This document shows positions 63,710-64,000 of a stretch of DNA of 64,000 nt, in pieces (within the stretch, counting starts at the first letter, position 1; each line of letters begins with the position of its first letter). The notes under the pieces are model-generated. The model made no database searches and was not told the origin of the DNA. It saw only the letters and a list, made by a program, of their open reading frames with translations. The translations under genes and the position numbers were made by a program. The stretch is from Cladopsammia gracilis (lineage: Eukaryota; Cnidaria; Anthozoa; Scleractinia; Dendrophylliidae), in NCBI GenBank assembly GCA_022457155.1, contig JAJGOT010000167.1, forward strand, positions 605,001 to 669,000, written 5' to 3'.

Positions 63710-64000
63710 GTAAGTTTAAATCAGAACATATCCGGATTAAACTTCAGGAAAAATGGTTTATTAGTAACAACTTTAGCAAATGGAATGAAACTACATCAAA
63801 CTTTGGTTATATAGAAAGCTCTTATCGTCCTTAATATTTTTTAGTACAAAGAGCTTCAATTCCAACTGAGAGCACGTGACAATTTTTTCCAGCCCATCAT
63901 GATTGGAACGAGGATCCATTGTCCTCTTAAAAAAATATATTTATGAGGACAAATGTCATTTTTTCAGCCCTAAATTCACCCTTTGATTATTTATAACTCT
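63710..64000 (+). other. intron 2 of the right-edge gene (partial)
   Basis: Begins gtaagt; no further exon before the window end. The open frame running on to 63834 reads through the donor. Confidence 0.6.

Overview
This is eukaryotic, intron-rich DNA from an animal, most likely a stony coral. It is AT-rich with GT-AG introns, miniature inverted-repeat transposons and micro/minisatellites. Its main gene is a voltage-gated sodium channel of the DEEA-filter type (Nav2 family) found in cnidarians and other invertebrates. Several dispersed repeats look to me like families I associate with Acropora-type corals, but that is recall, not a search.

Left half (about 2.5-34.8 kb, + strand): one complete channel gene. 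I rebuilt 25 coding exons by matching open frames, splice sites and the known Nav fold. Joined, they give 5454 nt (1817 residues plus stop), all phases agree, and all four six-helix domains are present. The pore filter residues are D339, E818, E1257 and A1552. Two introns carry minor-spliceosome (U12) signals, one GT-AG (intron 2) and one AT-AC (intron 23). A 45-nt in-frame optional exon lies in intron 17. A poly(A) signal follows the stop at 34741.

The introns are full of mobile DNA: a piggyBac-like MITE nested in a pogo/Tigger-like MITE (intron 11), a decayed hAT-like transposase element (intron 18), 86-bp, 38-bp and G-rich minisatellites (introns 20, 24, 23), and a Penelope-like GIY-YIG fragment in antisense (intron 24).

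Middle (about 34.8-60.1 kb): no convincing complete gene. It holds long palindromes, several terminal-inverted-repeat elements, a CTCTCG-type satellite interrupted by a TIR element with a tRNA-like segment, a LINE remnant next to a paralogous empty site, and one possible signal-peptide exon at 52880.

Right edge (60.1-64 kb, + strand): the start of a second gene with TATA box, signal-peptide exon, 3.2-kb intron and a cysteine-rich exon, running off the window. It resembles the first cysteine-rich domain of a TNF-receptor-like protein, tentatively. I found no prokaryotic features, CRISPR array or intact RNA gene.
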